This document shows, in pieces, positions 1-8,414 of a stretch of DNA of 64,000 bases. The notes below the pieces were generated by a model. That model did not search any database. It saw nothing but the letters and a program-made list of their open reading frames with translations, and was not told the DNA's origin. The stretch is from Thalassobacillus devorans (GTDB lineage Bacteria > Bacillota > Bacilli > Bacillales > Halobacillaceae), in the NCBI RefSeq assembly GCF_900176565.1, contig NZ_FXEH01000006.1:496001-560000 (forward strand), read 5' to 3'. Every line of letters begins with the position of its first letter. Position 1 is the first letter of the stretch. The position numbers and the translations under genes were made by a program.

Positions 1-1
1 A

Positions 2-193
2 CTCCCAGGTAACCTGACTGGCCTGCCATCCTTGTCTATCCCTTGCGGATTGAGCAACGGGCTGCCGGTAGGTATGCAGATCATGGGCAAAGCGTTTAAG
101 GAAGAAGATGTACTGAGAGCGGCGTATGCTTTTGAAAAAACGAATCCGATGAACGGAATGAAACCAAAGTTGTCCGAAAGCAAACTGGTTTAA
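2..193 (+). CDS. Amidase-signature family protein, C-terminal end (partial)
   Basis: The window opens inside a gene. About 63 residues read to a TAA at 191-193. They contain a [10 protein letters not shown] stretch followed by [12 protein letters not shown], the typical C-terminal part of amidase-signature enzymes such as GatA and related amidases. The catalytic Ser-Ser-Lys core lies outside the window, so substrate cannot be judged. The tail [10 protein letters not shown] is longer than the usual GatA end, which leaves a stand-alone amidase possible. A rho-independent terminator follows directly. Confidence 0.7.
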   Translation, partial: LPGNLTGLPSLSIPCGLSNGLPVGMQIMGKAFKEEDVLRAAYAFEKTNPMNGMKPKLSESKLV

Positions 194-211
194 AAAAGAG
201 GAAGATTTTTA

Positions 212-240
212 AAAGCCCAGCCTGCGTGCCGGGCTTTTTT
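212..240 (+). terminator. Rho-independent terminator after the amidase gene
   Basis: An AAAGCCC arm and a GGGCTTT arm surround a short loop, followed by a run of T. It ends the amidase transcript. Confidence 0.75.
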
Positions 241-870
241 CTGAATGGAAGGAGGGGGATTGCATTCAGTTATTATTGGGCAAAATTTGAACTGAGAAAT
301 AGCAACTTATATAGATTCGACACTAGAATATATTTGAACTCCATAGCAAGACCTTCGAATAAAGATAAATGTATTGGGGCTGTTGTAGGCAAAAATCCTG
401 GCTCTGCTAAACCTTGCGATAAAAATTCCTCATCCATTCAGGAAATAAAATTGGATAGGGATCAACTCTTAAGAAATATAAAATCAATATTAATTAAATC
501 TCACCAACGTATAAATAAGCCCATTCCAGAAAGTTCATACGTGCAAATGCTAAATTTATTTTATATTTGTGATAAAGACCTGAACCAAGCAATAAAAAAG
601 ATAGAAGTACATCATTCCAGTCAATCAATTTGTGGCACGGAAGCGAAGGATTTTCCATTCCTATGGTATGTTTGGGGTGGGGATAATAAGAAACTGAACT
701 TTTATAAGTCAAGAATTTTTAATATTAAAGCAGACAGGCATTTTTATCTAGATACGAAAACAAATAAAGTTGTCGATGGTGCTCCACAACTAAGTGATTG
801 TGCAAGGCATACGCAAGGAATGAAACATGACTTCATTGTCCCGTATATATCCTCAGTACTATATAAATGA
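226..870 (+). CDS. Hypothetical protein, possibly DUF1643-like
   Basis: This AT-rich open frame encodes about 200 residues. The segment IGAVVGKNPGSAKP near residues 51-64 and MLNLFYICDKDLNQAI near 108-123 resemble the NPS/NPG core and following helix of DUF1643-type proteins of unknown function. That match is from memory and is tentative. The start is unclear: the GTG at 226 lies inside the upstream terminator and gives an implausible N-terminus, while homology-like sequence begins near SYYWAKFE at about 265-288. A strong GGAGGGGG sits at 248-255, but no ATG, GTG or TTG follows it in frame. The gene may have lost its start codon. It stands alone between two hairpins. Confidence 0.45.
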   Translation: MPGFFLNGRRGIAFSYYWAKFELRNSNLYRFDTRIYLNSIARPSNKDKCIGAVVGKNPGSAKPCDKNSSSIQEIKLDRDQLLRNIKSILIKSHQRINKPIPESSYVQMLNLFYICDKDLNQAIKKIEVHHSSQSICGTEAKDFPFLWYVWGGDNKKLNFYKSRIFNIKADRHFYLDTKTNKVVDGAPQLSDCARHTQGMKHDFIVPYISSVLYK

Positions 871-938
871 ACAATTTTTATATTGTAAATAGGTTTGACT
901 TTAACAGACGGTAGCAAGTGTTGGAGTCAATTGAAAGT

Positions 939-987
939 GGCCTGACGCCCAATACGCTAATGCTTTAGCATGGCGGGGTTCAGGCAC
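939..987 (+). repeat. Family A hairpin repeat, copy 1
   Basis: Arms GCCTGACGCC and GGCGGGGTTCAGGC surround the family loop CTAATGCTTTAGCAT. Two T-runs follow, so it can terminate the upstream gene. Confidence 0.8.
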
Positions 988-1216
988 TGTTTTTAGGGCT
1001 TTTTTTATGAGAAATAGCATAACTATATATATAACCATTATTGTTCAGGCACACCCATTCTGATGGTGTGTCTATATTATTTAATGGAGGAAATTTCCTT
1101 TTTTTGGCGAAAGGTACAATTATAGTAGTGCCATCATTTATAGAGGTACCATTTTGTTATTGGGTGCTTTATACAACAAAGTTAGGCGAGTTTAAGGAGT
1201 AGAAAGGACGAGGATT

Positions 1217-1504
1217 ATGAAGAAAATAAAGGCAACCTATCTAATTAACACGATTGTGAGTGGAATACTAGCATTCCTTATTTCTACCTTTTTTGCTGGA
1301 GGCACGATCGCAGAAAACTATACGGACGAGACTTGGGTGGCACCAGAGTTCTTCGTGATTTTACCTATATGGGCTTTAGGATTCTTACTTGGATTACTTG
1401 TTTACAAAAGCAAATCCCCTGGAATGTATTTATTTATATCCATACTTATCACCTGGGCTTCTATTCCATTCGGAATACGATTGGGTTTTTATCTAGCTAC
1501 ATAA
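1217..1504 (+). CDS. Small membrane protein of unknown function
   Basis: The 95-residue product starts at an ATG preceded by GGACGAGG. It has three likely membrane segments: residues about 8-28, 45-64 and 69-92. A short polar stretch rich in acidic residues (ENYTDETW) lies between the first two. No family was recognised. The gene stands alone, with a hairpin rich in CACACC/GGTGTG about 150 bp upstream (1047-1071) and a family A hairpin downstream that faces the converging HAD gene. Confidence 0.6.
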   Translation: MKKIKATYLINTIVSGILAFLISTFFAGGTIAENYTDETWVAPEFFVILPIWALGFLLGLLVYKSKSPGMYLFISILITWASIPFGIRLGFYLAT

Positions 1505-1561
1505 GTTTCATGTCGAAATAGCGCTACAACTACAAATATAGCTGAAATAATTGTATATACT

Positions 1562-1610
1562 GGTGCCTTCCCCAGTGCGCTAATACTTTAGCGTGCTGGG
1601 GGTCGGCATC
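1562..1610 (+). repeat. Family A hairpin repeat, copy 2
   Basis: GTGCCTTCCCCAG and CTGGGGGTCGGCAT arms surround a CTAATACTTTAGC loop. It lies between two converging genes and probably ends transcription from both sides. Confidence 0.8.
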
Positions 1611-1612
1611 AG

Positions 1613-2272
1613 CTATTTGTGTAATTTAAGTAATATGGTTTGCAGCTCTGTCAAATCGTCAATTACGATATCAGCTTGAGAAAGTTCATCTTCTCGGGCA
1701 AAGTCAAAGTTGCATCCAATTGAAACTAAACCATTATCTTTGGCTGCATTTATATCTGAAAGTCTGTCTCCAACTACTGCTCCATTAGTGATGTTGTATT
1801 TTTTTATAATATTTTGGACTAAATCCGATTTATTTAATGATTTGATTTGTTGAATACTAAATGTTTCCGTAACCCATTCATCCAAATGATAGTAACTGAC
1901 AATCGCTTTTAAATATTCCGTTAAACCATTGCTTGCTATGTATATGGAACATTCATTCTCTTTTAAATAACTAAAGACTTCTTTTACGTTAGGATATAAA
2001 GCACCCTTCCCACTTCGTATATTTTCCATTAGTCTTTCTAGAAAATACGCATCTGTTTGTTCTCTTTCTTCTAAGGAATGGTTTGGTAACAAAGCCTCCC
2101 ACACTTTTGGTAAAGGAACTCCCATAATTTTACGGTATTTATCAATCGGCGTTTCTTCATCCCATTTGTTCAATGATTGTAAACGGCTGAAAGCGTCATC
2201 CAGTGATAATTCCAGTATCTTATCTGTTTGAAATAGTGTTCCATCCATATCAAAGATTAATGATTGTGCCAT
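1613..2272 (-). CDS. HAD-family phosphatase (Gph/PgmB-like)
   Basis: This is a 219-residue hydrolase of the haloacid dehalogenase superfamily. Motif I is DMDGTLF at residues 8-14, with the nucleophile Asp and the acid/base Asp two positions later. Motif II is IYIASNG around residues 110-116, and motif IV is the VVGDRLSDINAA stretch near 166-177. The cap is helical (C1 type), as in phosphoglycolate or sugar-phosphate phosphatases. The substrate cannot be deduced. The start ATG at 2272 follows GGGAGAG on the minus strand. No co-transcribed neighbour is seen. Confidence 0.85.
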   Translation of the reverse strand: MAQSLIFDMDGTLFQTDKILELSLDDAFSRLQSLNKWDEETPIDKYRKIMGVPLPKVWEALLPNHSLEEREQTDAYFLERLMENIRSGKGALYPNVKEVFSYLKENECSIYIASNGLTEYLKAIVSYYHLDEWVTETFSIQQIKSLNKSDLVQNIIKKYNITNGAVVGDRLSDINAAKDNGLVSIGCNFDFAREDELSQADIVIDDLTELQTILLKLHK

Positions 2273-2353
2273 TTTTTTCTCTCCCTTTTAAAATACTTAA
2301 CTTATTCCCTTACTCAGTTTAACAATAAATGTAGAAAAATTAACTAAAATGAC

Positions 2354-2397
2354 GTGCCTGACCCCACTACTGCTTAACATGCTGGGGGGCAGGCAAT
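2354..2397 (+). repeat. Family A hairpin repeat, copy 3
   Basis: GTGCCTGACCCCA and TGGGGGGCAGGCA arms surround a shorter TGCTTAACATG loop, followed by a T-run. Confidence 0.8.
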
Positions 2398-2527
2398 GTT
2401 TTTTTGTGAAACAGAAGAATTGATTATCCGGAAGAGAAGAATAATAATAAATGGTGTGTTACGCTCTTTTTTAATCGAGTGAAATCCTATGGATAATAAA
2501 TATGATTCTAGAAAAGGTGATATTTTT

Positions 2528-3569
2528 ATGAAAGCAGTGCAAGTAACAGGATATGGGGACGTAGATAAGTTAAAAATAGTCGACATTCCGATACCTGAAC
2601 CAAAAGAAAAGGAAGTCCTGGTGAAAGTAAAGGCATGTGCCATTAATAATACGGAAATCTGGATGCGAGAAGGTGCCTATGGTACGGGTTCTAAGTCTGG
2701 CTGGCGGCCAGAAGGGGTGCAATTCCCACGTATACCTGGATCCGATATTACTGGTGAGATCGTTAAAGTTGGGGCTCAAGTAGACGAAGCCATGGTAGGA
2801 AAAAGTGTAGTTTTGTTTCCTTTTACTTCTAGTGGCGAAGAAGGTAGCGAACATATCTCGGAGGATATGTCCTTTATCGGATCGGAATACGATGGGGGTT
2901 ATGCAGAATATGTGGTATGGCCCGCTGACCTTTGTTTTGATATGCCTCTTGCTGACTATTCAGAGAGTGCCGTTTTTTTCTGTAAGCGGGTTAACCGCTT
3001 GGCATATGGTACAACAACTGCAGGTTCAACCTGGAGAAACGGTTATGGTAACGGGGGCAAATGGTGGCGTCGGATCCTTAAATGTACAGATTGCCTCTCA
3101 AGTGTTTGGTGCTAAAGTTATTGCGATTGTCGGTGACTTGCATGCTGAGGAGACGATGAAGGAATTAGGGGCAACACATGTATTATCCTATCGATCCGAT
3201 AATCTTGCGGAAGAGACTTTAGAGGCCAATGGAGGACCGATCGACTCCGTGCTGGACGTGGTAGGGGATGCTTTGTTTCCTACATCTCTTCAAGTGTTGA
3301 AAAAAGGTGGCAAGTTCTGTATCTCCGGGTCTGCTGGCGGCCAAAAGACAAATCTTGATTTTAGAACCTTGTACCTCAAACATATTACCATGTATGGATC
3401 GGTACTGGGGACTAGGGCTGAGTTTAAGGATATGCTTCAGGCGATAGCTGAAGGAAAAATAAAGCCAGTCATCGACAAAAGTTTTCCATTGGAAGAGGCC
3501 AGAGAAGCGCAAGTATATTTTAAGAATAAGGGTAAATTAGGGAAAATCTTATTACTGCCTGAGGAATAA
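2528..3569 (+). pseudogene. Zinc-type alcohol dehydrogenase-like protein, frameshifted
   Basis: Two overlapping frames together encode one medium-chain dehydrogenase/reductase of about 346 residues. The N-terminal GroES-like half starts at ATG 2528, after AAAGGTGAT. It reads MKAVQVTGYGDVDKL and includes a FPRIPGSDITGEIVKVG segment. The C-terminal half carries the Rossmann motif VTGANGGVGS and ends at 3569. The frames meet at a run of seven T at 2973-2979. Removing one T joins them as ESAVF-SVSGLTAWHM. Either the gene is inactive or the homopolymer length is a sequencing error. The original enzyme would be an NADPH-dependent quinone or alcohol oxidoreductase. Confidence 0.8.
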
Positions 3570-3655
3570 CTCCATTCATTATTGCACCCGGCGAAATGTG
3601 CTGGTAAAGGATATTTTCAGACAAAGTGACAGGTTTTATATCCTTTATTTTATGG

Positions 3656-3661
3656 TATAAT
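3656..3661 (+). promoter_or_regulatory. Extended -10 promoter of the antitoxin RNA
   Basis: TATAAT preceded by TGG makes an extended -10 (TGGTATAAT). No good -35 is seen. Transcription would begin near 3668 and run into the hairpin terminator at 3763-3808. Confidence 0.5.
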
Positions 3662-3683
3662 AACTACAGAAGTAATATATATT

Positions 3684-3717
3684 AAAAAAGACCGCAGATG
3701 CGCCAACATCTACGGTC
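3684..3717 (-). terminator. Terminator of the toxin mRNA
   Basis: GACCGTAGATG and CATCTGCGGTC arms on the minus strand are followed by a run of T, ending the minus-strand toxin transcript inside the antisense RNA region. Confidence 0.6.
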
Positions 3718-3762
3718 GGTAATAGAATGGTTCCCTGCAAGGGGGATCGGCTCTACAGACGG

Positions 3763-3808
3763 AATAATCCACCTGAGTCCTCAGCTCAAGGGTGGATTAT
3801 TTTTTTTG
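3763..3808 (+). terminator. Terminator of the antitoxin RNA
   Basis: AATAATCCACC and GGTGGATTATT arms, with inner CTGAG/CTCAAG pairing, are followed by eight T. It overlaps the toxin stop codon on the other strand. Confidence 0.75.
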
Positions 3809-3880
3809 GTTAAACGACAGTATACCAATCACAAGTGTTGCGAATGCTACTGCAAACATCAACGCTTCGAATACTGTCAT
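3797..3880 (-). CDS. Small holin-like toxin of a type I toxin-antitoxin system
   Basis: A 27-residue peptide is encoded on the minus strand from ATG at 3880, behind a strong AGGGGGTGAGG ribosome binding site. It begins MTVFEALMFAVAFATLV, has one hydrophobic helix, and ends FNQKK. The MTV(F/Y)E(A/S)LM start, single membrane span and basic tail fit the holin-like toxin family (BsrG, TxpA and relatives). Such peptides act at the membrane when made in excess and are restrained by an antisense RNA. The plus strand carries a promoter and terminator placed to make such an RNA. It is too short for ordinary gene calling. No prophage genes lie nearby. Confidence 0.75.
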   Translation of the reverse strand: MTVFEALMFAVAFATLVIGILSFNQKK

Positions 3881-3998
3881 CGGCCTCACCCCCTTTCTTA
3901 GGGATGATGCCGACCATCCTTGAGTCACCTATTCTATTACATAGTGATATTATAATGGTTAAACTTTCCTGAAGAGGTGTGAATTAAGTATAAATAAT

Positions 3999-4043
3999 GC
4001 CTGGATCCACCGCGCTAATACTTTAGCATGATGGGGGACAGGC
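3999..4043 (+). repeat. Family A hairpin repeat, copy 4
   Basis: GCCTGGATCCACC and GATGGGGGACAGGC arms flank GCTAATACTTTAGCAT. A T-run follows. Confidence 0.75.
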
Positions 4044-4223
4044 TTCATTTTTTGTTTGTTATGGCATTTATCTTAATAGACTTTGGCGGTAGGTTTATTA
4101 GCACAGTGGTATCCGTAAAATGAGCTTTCGAATGAATGAAATGATCCGCAAGGGAATTCGCCTTTTTTATTAAATGGCAGGTTTATTAAAGAAGAAATTG
4201 CTAAAATGGAGGAAAGATAGAAA

Positions 4224-4676
4224 ATGGATTATGTTAAAAGTTTAAGAAAATTAGTCGGTCATAGACCCTTAATACTAACGGGTTCTGTGGTTTTAATATT
4301 AAACGAGTATAATGAACTATTATTACAACATAGGACTGATGGTGGTTGGGGGTTGCCTGGTGGACTTATGGAACTAGGTGAAAGTTTAGAAGATACTGCA
4401 CGAAGAGAAGTGAAAGAAGAAACTGGACTTGATATAGGAGAATTGACGCTGTTAGGTGTTTTTTCAGGGCAAGATTATTATTTTAAAGTATCAAATGGAG
4501 ATGAACTTTATTCAGTAACTGCTGTTTATGTTACAAAGGAAGTAGAAGGATATATCAAAATTGATAATACAGAATCATTAGCTGTTCAGTATTTTAAGCT
4601 CAATGAATTACCAAAAGGACTAACTGAAGAATATAGAAGTTATATAAATCCGTACATAAAACAATTAACTACTTAG
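4224..4676 (+). CDS. NUDIX hydrolase
   Basis: The 150-residue protein contains a full NUDIX box: GGLMELGESLEDTARREV followed by KEETGL, about residues 47-70. This matches Gx5Ex7REUxEExGU, with the Mg-binding REVKEE glutamates intact. NUDIX enzymes cleave a nucleoside diphosphate linked to another group; the substrate here is unknown. The start ATG follows GGAGGAAAG. The gene is more AT-rich than the thiamin and metE region and stands alone, with a family C element downstream. Confidence 0.85.
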   Translation: MDYVKSLRKLVGHRPLILTGSVVLILNEYNELLLQHRTDGGWGLPGGLMELGESLEDTARREVKEETGLDIGELTLLGVFSGQDYYFKVSNGDELYSVTAVYVTKEVEGYIKIDNTESLAVQYFKLNELPKGLTEEYRSYINPYIKQLTT

Positions 4677-4729
4677 CGTCTCCGTTCAATGATCATTATT
4701 CAACAAGCGGTGGAGTTAGTATAAGATCT

Positions 4730-4816
4730 ACTTCGAAATTTCTCCGCTATAGGGGGCGATTGTTCAATATAAACGTGCTTTTAAACTAACGGAGCGGGTT
4801 AGTTTAAGTAGATCAG
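4730..4816 (+). repeat. Family C intergenic element, copy 1
   Basis: It carries the family core CTATAGGGGGCGATTGTTCA and then AACGGAGCGGGTTAGTTTAA. It separates the NUDIX and aminopeptidase genes. Confidence 0.55.
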
Positions 4817-4863
4817 GGTTCCTTAGTAAATCTATACAAGAACATCACTGGGGGGGATATGGA

Positions 4864-6117
4864 ATGATTAAAGGAATATATGAATTTATAAGTGAAGAAC
4901 AGTTAAGAAAGTATGCAGAACTAGCTGTACGAGCTGGTGTAAATCTGCAAAAAAATCAATTGTTGATTATTCATAGTGATATACAAAATGCTACGTTTGC
5001 ACGTCTAATCCAAACGGTAGCCTACAAGGCAGGAGCTTCAAATGTATTTATAGATTGGACAGATGAACAATCTACCAAAGAATTTTACTTACATGCAGCA
5101 GATAGCGCCATCGATCACTTTCCTGATTGGCAGGCTGCCCGTTTTAAGGAGTGGGACGATAAAGGTGCTGCTTACATACATATCATTTCTGAAAACTTAG
5201 AGGTCTTTAAGGAGGTTTCTTCAGAAAGGATAAATCGTTTCCAAAAAGCTTCTCGTACCAAATTGAGGGAATATCATGCGAAAATTAGATCCCACGAGGT
5301 GCGCTGGTGTCTTCTAGCTGTCCCGAGCGTTGAATGGGCAACGAAAGTATTTCCCAACCTAAGTGAAGAAGAAGCTTTACAATCGTTATGGAGATTAATT
5401 TTAAAAGGTTCTCGGGCAGATGGAAAAAATCCTATAAAAGATTGGGAGAGTCACAATAGAGCCTTCGAGTCTCGAAAAAAGACCCTAAACGAGAGCCAAT
5501 TTGAATCCATGCACTTTACAAATAGCCGTGGAACTGATTTATTCGTTGGTCTACCTGAAAATCACCTCTATATCGGTGGGGGTGTCACAGATGAAAATGG
5601 AATACCTTTCTTTCCGAACATCCCTACGGAAGAAATATTTACTGCTCCCCATAAAAATAAGGTGAATGGCAAATTGGTAGGTACTAAACCTCTTATCTAT
5701 GGGGGAAGTGTCATCGATGAATTTTATCTGATTTTTAAAGATGGACGGATTACCGACTATTATGCTGTAAAGGGACAGGAAGTGTTACAAAATCTTATCG
5801 AAACAGACGAAGGTTCACATTATCTAGGTGAAATTGCCTTGGTCTCTAATAAATCTCCTCTTGCTCAGGCAGATACGCTTTTTTACAATACATTGTTTGA
5901 TGAAAATACATCCTGTCATATTGGAATTGGAAATGCATCTCCTTCTAATATTCAAAATGGCATGGACCAATCTGAGGAAGAGTTGAAGGCAGCGGGTCTG
6001 AATACTTCGCTTTTGTCAGTCAATGTGACCTTTGGTAGCGAAGATATGAAAGTAGTGGGGATTAAAGAAGGTGGAAGCGAAGTCCTGCTGATGAAGGATG
6101 GGGATTTCCAATTCTAA
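4864..6117 (+). CDS. M29-family aminopeptidase (AmpS-like)
   Basis: The 417-residue protein reads like a family M29 metallo-aminopeptidase. These clan enzymes of Bacillus and Thermus remove N-terminal residues using two metal ions. Recognisable blocks are the N-terminal LRKYAELAVRAGVNLQKNQ, the central GTDLFVGLPENHLYIGG and NIPTEEIFTAPHKNKVNG, and the C-terminal FDENTSCHIGIGNA with metal-binding His and Glu residues. Length is normal for the family. ATG 4864 follows GGGGGGATATGGA. The gene stands alone between two family C elements. Confidence 0.9.
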   Translation: MIKGIYEFISEEQLRKYAELAVRAGVNLQKNQLLIIHSDIQNATFARLIQTVAYKAGASNVFIDWTDEQSTKEFYLHAADSAIDHFPDWQAARFKEWDDKGAAYIHIISENLEVFKEVSSERINRFQKASRTKLREYHAKIRSHEVRWCLLAVPSVEWATKVFPNLSEEEALQSLWRLILKGSRADGKNPIKDWESHNRAFESRKKTLNESQFESMHFTNSRGTDLFVGLPENHLYIGGGVTDENGIPFFPNIPTEEIFTAPHKNKVNGKLVGTKPLIYGGSVIDEFYLIFKDGRITDYYAVKGQEVLQNLIETDEGSHYLGEIALVSNKSPLAQADTLFYNTLFDENTSCHIGIGNASPSNIQNGMDQSEEELKAAGLNTSLLSVNVTFGSEDMKVVGIKEGGSEVLLMKDGDFQF

Positions 6118-6224
6118 ATTTCTCCAACTTAAGAACAGAGAAAACCGATTTCTGGTAGATTATATATAGCATTCCTGTAACAAATGATGATTATGGTTAT
6201 GTATGTTAAAGAATGTACTTAAAC

Positions 6225-6290
6225 AAAAGGGTGCGATTATTCAATAAGAATAGTCGCCTTTTTATTAAGAAGCGGGCAGTTTAGTTTAAG
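6225..6290 (+). repeat. Family C intergenic element, copy 2 (with terminator hairpin)
   Basis: GCGATTATTC and GAATAGTCGC pair around AATAA, followed by five T, so part of the element (6232-6264) can terminate transcription. The second half, AAGCGGGCAGTTTAGTTTAAG, matches copy 1. Confidence 0.6.
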
Positions 6291-6494
6291 AAGGAAAATT
6301 ATACTTCAGTAGAGAAAGGGTATTAATTACAGATGTTAATTTAGAAAGGGAATGAAATCCCTCGGAATATTTTGGGCAGAAGTTATGTATTTAAGTTTAT
6401 GGAACGGGCATATAACCAAAACCAGGACCGTGTTTTAACATTCGATTGCAGCAAAAACTACTGAAAATATTATTTTGATAAAGGGTGTGTTGTT

Positions 6495-7139
6495 ATTAAA
6501 GCGATTATTTTTGATTTTGATGGTACACTTGCTGACACTTTGCCAGTTTGTTTTTATGCATTTCAATCTGTATTTAAGGACTTTGACAACAAAGAGGTTA
6601 CATCAGATGAGATAAAGGCTATGTTCGGTCCATCTGAGACTGGAATCATCAGAGAAAACCTTTTGGATTCAAATTACGACAAAGCAATTGAATTATATTA
6701 TGAGAAGTATAAGGAAAAACACCAAGAACTAGTTCTTGAGAATGAGGAGATTAACGATTTACTCCTGTTTTTAAAAAAAGAAGGTTATAAATTGGGGATT
6801 GTAACAGGAAAAGCTAGCAGAAGTTTGCTTATCTCTTTAGATTGCCTTAATATGAAGGACTTATTTGATGTGATCATCACTGGTGATGATGTTTCTAAAC
6901 CAAAGCCTCATCCCGAAGGATTGAACAAAGCAATGGCACAGCTTAATATAACTAATACCGATGCTATTTTTTTAGGAGATAGTGACGCTGACATTTTGGC
7001 TGGAAAACAAGCGAACGTACATACGATCGGCGTACAGTGGTTACCAAATTATCAGACATTAGAGTTTGGTGTTGAACCAGATCAGAGGTTAAGCAACATA
7101 AATGAATTTATACAAGTACTAAAGAATGTATATAAGTGA
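6495..7139 (+). CDS. HAD-family phosphatase (Gph-like) with non-canonical start
   Basis: The frame reads IKAIIFDFDGTLADTLPVC from 6495, a complete HAD motif I that lies upstream of the first ATG at 6540. Starting at 6540 would delete the nucleophile Asp. Between the in-frame TGA at 6462 and motif I there is no ATG, GTG or TTG. AAAGGG at 6480-6485 is placed to serve ATT 6495. Motif II (LGIVTGKAS), the motif III lysine region (SKPKPHP) and motif IV (FLGDSDADILAG) are intact. So this is either a rare ATT start, a lost start codon or a sequence error. It is probably a phosphoglycolate-type phosphatase. Confidence 0.75.
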   Translation: MKAIIFDFDGTLADTLPVCFYAFQSVFKDFDNKEVTSDEIKAMFGPSETGIIRENLLDSNYDKAIELYYEKYKEKHQELVLENEEINDLLLFLKKEGYKLGIVTGKASRSLLISLDCLNMKDLFDVIITGDDVSKPKPHPEGLNKAMAQLNITNTDAIFLGDSDADILAGKQANVHTIGVQWLPNYQTLEFGVEPDQRLSNINEFIQVLKNVYK

Positions 7140-7161
7140 AAGGGAAAAACTTAGAGATTGA

Positions 7162-7213
7162 GGTGCCTCTCCCTCCATTACGCTAACGTTTTAGCATGTG
7201 GGGGACAGGCACC
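7162..7213 (+). repeat. Family A hairpin repeat, copy 5
   Basis: GGTGCCTCTCCCTCCA and GTGGGGGACAGGCACC arms surround CGCTAACGTTTTAGCAT. Confidence 0.8.
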
Positions 7214-7238
7214 GCAATTTTAGTTCGAAAAAAATCAT

Positions 7239-7273
7239 ACAGAACTTCCAATTTTATGGAAGTTCTGTTTTTT
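7239..7273 (+). terminator. Rho-independent terminator
   Basis: ACAGAACTTCCA and TGGAAGTTCTGT arms are followed by a run of T. It lies between the HAD gene and the DUF1214 remnant. Confidence 0.8.
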
Positions 7274-7309
7274 TATAGATATCAATATTAAACTTCGAAC
7301 ACGGTATGG

Positions 7310-8167
7310 ATGAATATTCGTGTTTTAGTAGAAGGTGAAGATGATTTAGCTCATGCTCAAGCTATACAAAAGCAATTTGCACTGACGACACTGGATGGAA
7401 AAAAGGCTCCAGCCGTGATAAAACCTGCAAACACATTGCTTCTAGAGAATAAGGTGGAAGATCTTCCTGCCCTCGATTTCTTTAAAACGATGACAGATTT
7501 AATGATTCTAAACCCCACGATGAATAATGAGGCTCTTGAAAAGCAATTTGAGCCTATCGGTATTGATTTAACCTATGGCTTTGATGCGAATAAATTAGAT
7601 CCAGAAACAATTGCGGGGCTGGATCGTGCTGCCAAAGATGCATTTCAAATTATTACAAATGGTTTAGAAGAATCAAACCCTAAGAATGTTAATGGATGGT
7701 TGGTAGTTACCGGGTTGGGTACTTATGGGGACAGGTTTCTTTGGAGGGCATTTGTTGCTTTTAGCGGATTTGGTGTAAACGTGGATGAAGAGTCTACCTT
7801 GATCAGAGCTTTTACTGATGATCAGGGGAATGAGCTAAACGGGAAAAATAACTACATTCTTCATTTTAATAAAGACCAGCTGCCCCCAGTAGAAGCTTTC
7901 TGGTCCGTGACCATGTATGGTTCGGATTTCTACCTGGTGCCTAATGAAATAAACCGTTACGCTATTGGAGACCGCACCGAGGGGCTTGAGTACAATGAGG
8001 ATGGCTCACTTGATATCTATATTCAAAAAGACCGGCCAATAAATAATGTATCAAATTGGCTGCCTGCACCAGAAGGAGATTTTAATTTAGTATTAAGGAT
8101 GTATCAGCCATTTGCTAGAATATTAAATGGCACTTACGAAGTACCAGGGGTAAAACGTGTTCGATGA
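7310..8167 (+). pseudogene. DUF1254/DUF1214 protein lacking its N-terminal region
   Basis: The 285-residue product matches the C-terminal part of DUF1254/DUF1214 proteins. Residues 1-60 resemble the end of DUF1254. A segment with VEAFWSVTMYGSDFY and NRYAIGDRTEGL, then a PEGDFNLVLRMYQP stretch, is typical of DUF1214. Full proteins of this family are about 450 residues or more, so roughly 170-200 N-terminal residues are missing. The frame closes with TAA at 7289 just upstream, and the terminator at 7239-7273 shows no gene runs in. The best reading is a 5'-deleted remnant, though translation from ATG 7310 is possible. Confidence 0.65.
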
Positions 8168-8183
8168 CCAATTTTATAAGGGG

Positions 8184-8233
8184 CCTTCCATATACAATGA
8201 TTTATGCATCGGTTGTATGTGGAAGGTCTTTTT
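8184..8233 (+). terminator. Rho-independent terminator
   Basis: CCTTCCATATACAA and TTGTATGTGGAAGG form a long stem followed by CTTTTTAT. Confidence 0.8.
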
Positions 8234-8414
8234 ATATGCAAAAAATATTCCCCCATTTCAAACATGGCCTAAATGCCTAATTCAATATGTTACCATTGAT
8301 ATGAAAGTGTTTAACGAGTAAAACTGATGCTACTAACACTATTTATCAAAACCACTGACAGCTAAAAAGGGAAAAAAAGATATTTATTTTTGATGTATAA
8401 AGAGGAGAGTCCAT

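Larger units (their letters stand above)
3668..3808 (+). ncRNA. Candidate antisense RNA antitoxin of a type I toxin-antitoxin pair
   Basis: A plus-strand transcript from the extended -10 at 3656 would end at the terminator at 3763-3808. It would be about 140 nt long. It is complementary to the 3' part of the minus-strand toxin mRNA, overlapping its stop codon, 3' untranslated region and terminator. This converging 3' overlap is the arrangement of the B. subtilis TxpA/RatA and BsrG/SR4 pairs. RNA ends are inferred from promoter and hairpin positions only. Confidence 0.55.

Noticed and set aside
3698-3901. 67-residue plus-strand frame
   Set aside because: It lies within the antisense RNA, opposite the toxin gene, and crosses a terminator hairpin.
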